From: Halorubrum amylolyticum
GTDB taxonomy: Archaea > Halobacteriota > Halobacteria > Halobacteriales > Haloferacaceae
DNA: 64,000 nucleotides
Direction: 5' to 3'
Assembly (NCBI RefSeq): GCF_004114995.1
Contig: NZ_SDJP01000001.1
Location: 248,001 to 312,000 of the forward strand
Positions 60,722 through 64,000 of this stretch are shown here, piece by piece (within the stretch, counting starts at the first letter, position 1; each line of letters starts with the position of its first letter). The translations under genes and the position numbers were made by a program. Below the pieces are notes generated by a model. It had not been told where the DNA came from, did not search any database, and was given only the letters and a program-made list of their open reading frames with translations.

Positions 60722-61477
60722 ATGCCCGAACGACTCCGCGTGTTCGCAGGCGACTGTCGGGTGACCGAACGCGGCGACCGCTCCCGGACCCACCGCGGGC
60801 GCGTCGTCGTCCTGATCAAGCCCGACGACACCACCCTCGTCCACGACGCCGACGGCTACCAGCCGGTCGCGTGGCTCACCCGTCCCGACTCGGTCGTCGT
60901 CGAGGGCGACGGCGACGGCTTCTCCGTCACCGCCCGCGACGGCGCCCGTCGGCTCCGCGTCGTCGCCGAAGAGGCGACCGCGAGCCGCGCGCTGCCGGTC
61001 ACCGAGGCCGGCCTCCCGGTCGGCACCTGCCCGGCGGACGGCGGGGTGCTCGTGCGCTCGCGCGGCGACGTGGTCTGTCTCGACTGCGAGACCCGCTGGG
61101 GGCTCCCGGCCGGTGCGAGCGTCACCGACGGGGTCTGCGACGACTGCGGGCTCCCGAAGATCCGGATCGAGCGCGGCGAGCCGTTCCACCTCTGTCTCGA
61201 CCCCGCGTGCGATCCGATGGAGGTCGCCGTCAGCGACCGGTTCGACCGCGTCTGGGACTGCCCGGACTGCGAGGGCGACCTCACCGTCCAGTCCGCGCCC
61301 GGCCGCGTCTACCTCGCCTGCGAGCACCGTCCGGACTGTGAGACCACCTTCTCGATCCCCTCCGGCGTCGTCGTCGACGAGTGCGACTGCGGGCTCCCGG
61401 TCTTCGAGACGGCCGCCGGCCGCGGCTGTCTGGACGGGAGCTGCGAGCTGGGCGGTCACACCGCGAACGAGAACTGA
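60722..61477 (+). CDS. NucS-type N-terminal domain fused to topoisomerase-like zinc ribbons
   Basis: 251 aa. Residues 1-100 match the ssDNA-binding N-terminal barrel of NucS/DUF91 (FAGDCRVTERGDRSRTHRGRVVVLIKPDDTTLVHDADGYQPVAWL), but the nuclease half with its acidic catalytic residues is absent. Residues about 105-251 hold several Cys-x2-Cys-type zinc ribbons of the topoisomerase I tail kind (CLDCETRW, CDDCGLPKIRIERG, LCLDPACDP, WDCPDCEG, CEHRPDCETTF, CDCGLPVFETAAGRGC). A DNA-binding protein, probably in repair. This fusion is known in haloarchaea; its partner nuclease is unknown. Confidence 0.85.
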   Translation: MPERLRVFAGDCRVTERGDRSRTHRGRVVVLIKPDDTTLVHDADGYQPVAWLTRPDSVVVEGDGDGFSVTARDGARRLRVVAEEATASRALPVTEAGLPVGTCPADGGVLVRSRGDVVCLDCETRWGLPAGASVTDGVCDDCGLPKIRIERGEPFHLCLDPACDPMEVAVSDRFDRVWDCPDCEGDLTVQSAPGRVYLACEHRPDCETTFSIPSGVVVDECDCGLPVFETAAGRGCLDGSCELGGHTANEN

Positions 61478-61492
61478 AAAGCGTCTACCGAG

Positions 61493-62479
61493 CTACTCCG
61501 CGAGCTGCTCGCGTCCCGGCGCGATGAGCCGGTCGAGGTACTCCGCGAGCGCGCCCTTCGCGTCGGCGGGATGGAGCTCGCCGGACTCCAGGTCGGCCTC
61601 CAGCGCGTCGTAGGTCTCGTACGCCAGATCGCCGCCGTACTCCTCGGGACGCTCGACGACGACCGTCTCGAACCGCGGGAACACGTGGTACTCGAACACC
61701 TGCAGGACGGGGTTCTCTCGCGCCTCGCCGTCGTCAGTCGGCTCCGGGTCGGCCGTCGGCGGGCAGTACGCGTCGTTCACCTTCGACTCGATGTCGTCGC
61801 GGGAGTCCTCCATCGAGATGGTGACGCCCTCGCTGGAGGACATCTTCCCGCGGCCGGTGCCCAGGTCGGCGATGAGCGGGGTGTGGAGGCTCGTCGGCGG
61901 CTCGCGGTCGATGCTCGGGAGCACGTCGCGCGCGAGCATGTGGACCTTCCGCTGCTCCATCCCGCCGACCGCGAGGTCGACGCCGAGGTACGGGATGTCG
62001 AGCGCCTGCATCAGGGGGTACACCGCCTGCGACACCTTCACGGAGTCGCCGGAGGTGATCTCGGCCATTGCGCGCTCGGCCCGCGCGAGCGTCGTCTCGA
62101 GCTCCAGCGAGTGCAGATCGAGCGTGTAGTCGTCGTCGAGCTGGAAGTCGGAGCCGAGCACGAACTGCGTGTTCGACTCGTCGAGCCCGTAGGCGATGAA
62201 CTGGTCGCGCATCCGTTCGGCGGTGTGGCGGATCTCCTCGAACGACCCCTTGTCGTTGAGGTAGGCGTGCACGTCGGCGAGCAGCACCGTCACCTCGAAC
62301 CCGGCCTCTTGGAGGTCGATGAGCTTGTTCGCGGTGAGCATGTGCCCGATGTGGAGGACGCCCGAGGGCTCGTAGCCGACGTACGCCCGCTTCCCGTCGG
62401 GGTCGTCGGCCAGCGCCTCGATCTCCTCCTCGGTGACCACCTCGGCCGCGTTCCGGGTGATCCGCTCGTAAGCGTCCAT
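61493..62479 (-). CDS. tyrS: Tyrosyl-tRNA synthetase
   Basis: 328 aa from MDAYERITRNAAEVVTEEEIEALADD; nine more codons upstream (MTDNRAVGC) are possible. Class I motifs: HIGH (43-46, in SGVLHIGHMLTA) and KMSSS (in GRGKMSSSEGVTI). TLARAERAMAEI and DIPYLGVDLAVGGMEQRKVHMLARD belong to the archaeal/eukaryotic short TyrRS without a bacterial S4 domain. Convergent with the NucS-like gene by 15 bp. Confidence 0.96.
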   Translation of the reverse strand: MDAYERITRNAAEVVTEEEIEALADDPDGKRAYVGYEPSGVLHIGHMLTANKLIDLQEAGFEVTVLLADVHAYLNDKGSFEEIRHTAERMRDQFIAYGLDESNTQFVLGSDFQLDDDYTLDLHSLELETTLARAERAMAEITSGDSVKVSQAVYPLMQALDIPYLGVDLAVGGMEQRKVHMLARDVLPSIDREPPTSLHTPLIADLGTGRGKMSSSEGVTISMEDSRDDIESKVNDAYCPPTADPEPTDDGEARENPVLQVFEYHVFPRFETVVVERPEEYGGDLAYETYDALEADLESGELHPADAKGALAEYLDRLIAPGREQLAE

Positions 62480-62577
62480 ACACCCGACTGCGCGGTTGTC
62501 GGTCATATGACTTCTGGATGCGTGCGGACGGGTGGCGAGGGGGTGCGTCCCGACGGAAGGCCGCCCGCCCTGCTCCC

Positions 62578-64000
62578 CTACTCCTCGGTCTCCGGCAGCG
62601 TCCGTCCCGCCCGGTGTTCCGAGATGATCCGGTCGAGATGCTCCTGTTTTTCGGCCTTCTGCCGGCGCTCTGCCCGGTGCTCCCAGTCGTCGATCGCGGC
62701 CGTCACGGCCTCCTCGCTCGCAACCGCCAGCTCGTCGACCTCGCGGACCGGGACCGCGTCGGCCGGGAGGACCGGCACGTTATGGTCGAACAGCACCTGA
62801 TCGGCCGCGTCCGAGAGGTTTCCGTCACGGATCACGGCGCGCGGCTCCGTCTCCGCCAGCCGCTCGGCGGTCCGGCGACCCGCGCCGGAGGCGTCCCGGA
62901 GGTAGACCACGTCGCCGGCGACGAGGCCGTACGCCTCGTCCGCGGACTCGATCGCGTCGAGCGTGAACTGTTCCACGATCTTCACGCTGACGAGCCCCCG
63001 GTCGTCGGCCACGTCGTCGAAGTTCGAGTGGTCGAGCCGCCACAGCTCCTTGAGCGTCTCCACTTTGCCCTCCAGTTCGGCGACGCGCTCGCGCGCCTCG
63101 TCGCGATCGCGCTCCAGCCGGTCCGTTTCGCGTTCGAGTCGAGAGACCGCACGCCGGCTCCGCGCTTCGATCCGCTCCTCGCGCTTCGCCTCCTCCAGTT
63201 CGCCCTCCAGTTCTTCGATCCGCTCCTCGCGCTCCGTGAGGTCGTCCTCCAGCGACTCGGCGTGCGACTCCAGCCGGTCGACACGCTCGCGGAGCCGGCG
63301 GATCGTCTCCTCTTCCTCGGTGCGCTCGGGCTCGGTGGGGTCCGCCTCGTCGGCGTCTCCGTCGCCGCCCCCGCTACCCCCGCCGCTCCCGTCGTCCTCG
63401 CTCAGCTCCGCGATGACGGACTCCACGGAGGCGTCGCCCGCGACGACGCCCGCGATCACCGCCTCGCGGTCGAGCCGCGGCGGGGTCTTCGCCGCGATGC
63501 GCTCGAACTGGTCCTCGTGGTCGTCGTAGGCGTACAGCGCGGCCGCCAGCGCGTCGCGCTCGTGGTCGTTCGCGTAGTTGGTCTCGCGGGTCCGGTGGAG
63601 CTTCTCGTCGACGGGCAGGTCCGTGGTCGGGCGCCAGCCCGCGGCGTCGAACGACCGCCGGAACTTCTCGACGGTCTCCGGCATCGGCTCCACGTCGGCG
63701 GCGACGATGATCGGGCGCCCCTGATCGATGATCCACTCGGTCACGTCCGCGGTGTCCGCGGTCCGCGAGGAGTAGAGCGCGTGGACGGTGCCGTCGAGCC
63801 CGACCACGGCGGCGGCGGTGGTCGTCCCCGGATCGATCCCGACGATCACCCGGTCGCGCCGCTGCACCAGCGGCTCGTACTCGATCCCGTCGCGGCGCTC
63901 GCGCTCGACCTCGACGCGCACGTCGCCGGCCCGCGAGTTCGACACGGGGATGTCTTCGGGGCGCGCCTCCACCGCGAACGTCGCGTTCGCGTAGCCGCCG
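62578..64000 (-). CDS. DUF460 family protein, N-terminus beyond window
   Basis: At least 464 codons are visible and the frame remains open to the window edge (…GYANATFAVEARPEDIPVSNS…), so the start lies upstream. The visible part begins with an RNase H-like fold: DRVIVGIDPGTTTAAAVVGLDG, VEPMPETVEKFRRSFDAAGW and a conserved RETNYANDHERDALAAALYAYDDH. A long coiled coil follows (about 210-330 of the visible part, many Glu/Arg heptads), then a C-terminal globular region (AYGLVAGDVVYLRDASGAG, DHNVPVLPADAVPVREV). DUF460 proteins are archaeal; a role in nucleic-acid processing is inferred from the fold. Confidence 0.85.
   Translation of the reverse strand, partial: GGYANATFAVEARPEDIPVSNSRAGDVRVEVERERRDGIEYEPLVQRRDRVIVGIDPGTTTAAAVVGLDGTVHALYSSRTADTADVTEWIIDQGRPIIVAADVEPMPETVEKFRRSFDAAGWRPTTDLPVDEKLHRTRETNYANDHERDALAAALYAYDDHEDQFERIAAKTPPRLDREAVIAGVVAGDASVESVIAELSEDDGSGGGSGGGDGDADEADPTEPERTEEEETIRRLRERVDRLESHAESLEDDLTEREERIEELEGELEEAKREERIEARSRRAVSRLERETDRLERDRDEARERVAELEGKVETLKELWRLDHSNFDDVADDRGLVSVKIVEQFTLDAIESADEAYGLVAGDVVYLRDASGAGRRTAERLAETEPRAVIRDGNLSDAADQVLFDHNVPVLPADAVPVREVDELAVASEEAVTAAIDDWEHRAERRQKAEKQEHLDRIISEHRAGRTLPETEE

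Overview
The window reads as chromosomal core sequence of a haloarchaeon, most like Halorubrum or a close relative. The inference rests on very high GC with strong G/C third-position bias, acidic proteins, TTTATA/TTTAAA TATA boxes close to start codons instead of bacterial promoters, class I LysS, an S10/spc-type archaeal ribosomal operon with L32e, L19e, S4e and Rpp29, Cdc48, aIF-1A, and several families known mainly from Halobacteria (DUF7123, DUF7127, DUF2391). Genus-level placement is an inference.

Layout. 1-8.1 kb: start of lysS, pyrH, a MobB-like/MoaE fusion, a DUF7123 protein, a site-2 protease, an ABC1 kinase-Hsp20-DUF2391 cluster and an alpha/beta hydrolase. 8.3-15.8 kb: DUF7127-cdc48 and the B12-dependent ribonucleotide reductase nrdJ, which carries a 372-residue intein. 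15.8-20.9 kb: a structured repeat element, a Gly/Met-rich protein, a 51-residue zinc protein missed by length filters, an aldo/keto reductase, small membrane proteins, aIF-1A, a RimK-like ligase and an Hsp20. 21.1-25.5 kb: gap-pgk and the divergent lrp/glnA pair. 25.6-30.5 kb: a second copy of the repeat element in opposite orientation, a PAP2 phosphatase, a BrkB/YihY fusion, trm1 and a protein made of strict four-residue repeats. 30.5-31.1 kb: a 625-bp gap between convergent genes. 31.1-45.5 kb: one uninterrupted minus-strand operon from a SPOUT methyltransferase through L3 to SecY (24 ribosomal/RNase P/translocon genes). 45.75 kb: tRNA-Gly(GCC) with a duplicated 3' end and an AT-rich patch carrying a Tat lipoprotein. 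46.7-64 kb: metabolic and housekeeping genes (two oxidoreductases, redoxin, acyl-CoA carboxyltransferase, fbp-fba, 3-hydroxyacyl-CoA dehydrogenase, MFS, DinB, NUDIX, CPBP protease, a NucS-N/zinc-ribbon protein, TyrS and the start-truncated DUF460 gene).

How genes work together. Gap, Pgk, Fbp and Fba are four steps of the lower glycolytic/gluconeogenic route in two separate transcription units. Lrp sits divergently from glnA and probably controls it. DUF7127 and Cdc48 overlap by 4 bp and are translationally coupled. Three alpha-crystallin-like proteins (Hsp20 twice, DUF7127) occur within 15 kb of each other with Cdc48 and a membrane protease, a loose proteostasis theme.

Most notable. Two roughly 400-450 bp non-coding elements (15848-16297 and 25614-26009) share terminal inverted repeats, conserved blocks and hairpins that keep 9-bp stems through compensatory base changes; both lie between convergent genes and contain no ORF. 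They look like an undescribed structured RNA or a non-autonomous mobile element. I found no CRISPR array, rRNA operon, transposase or prophage.
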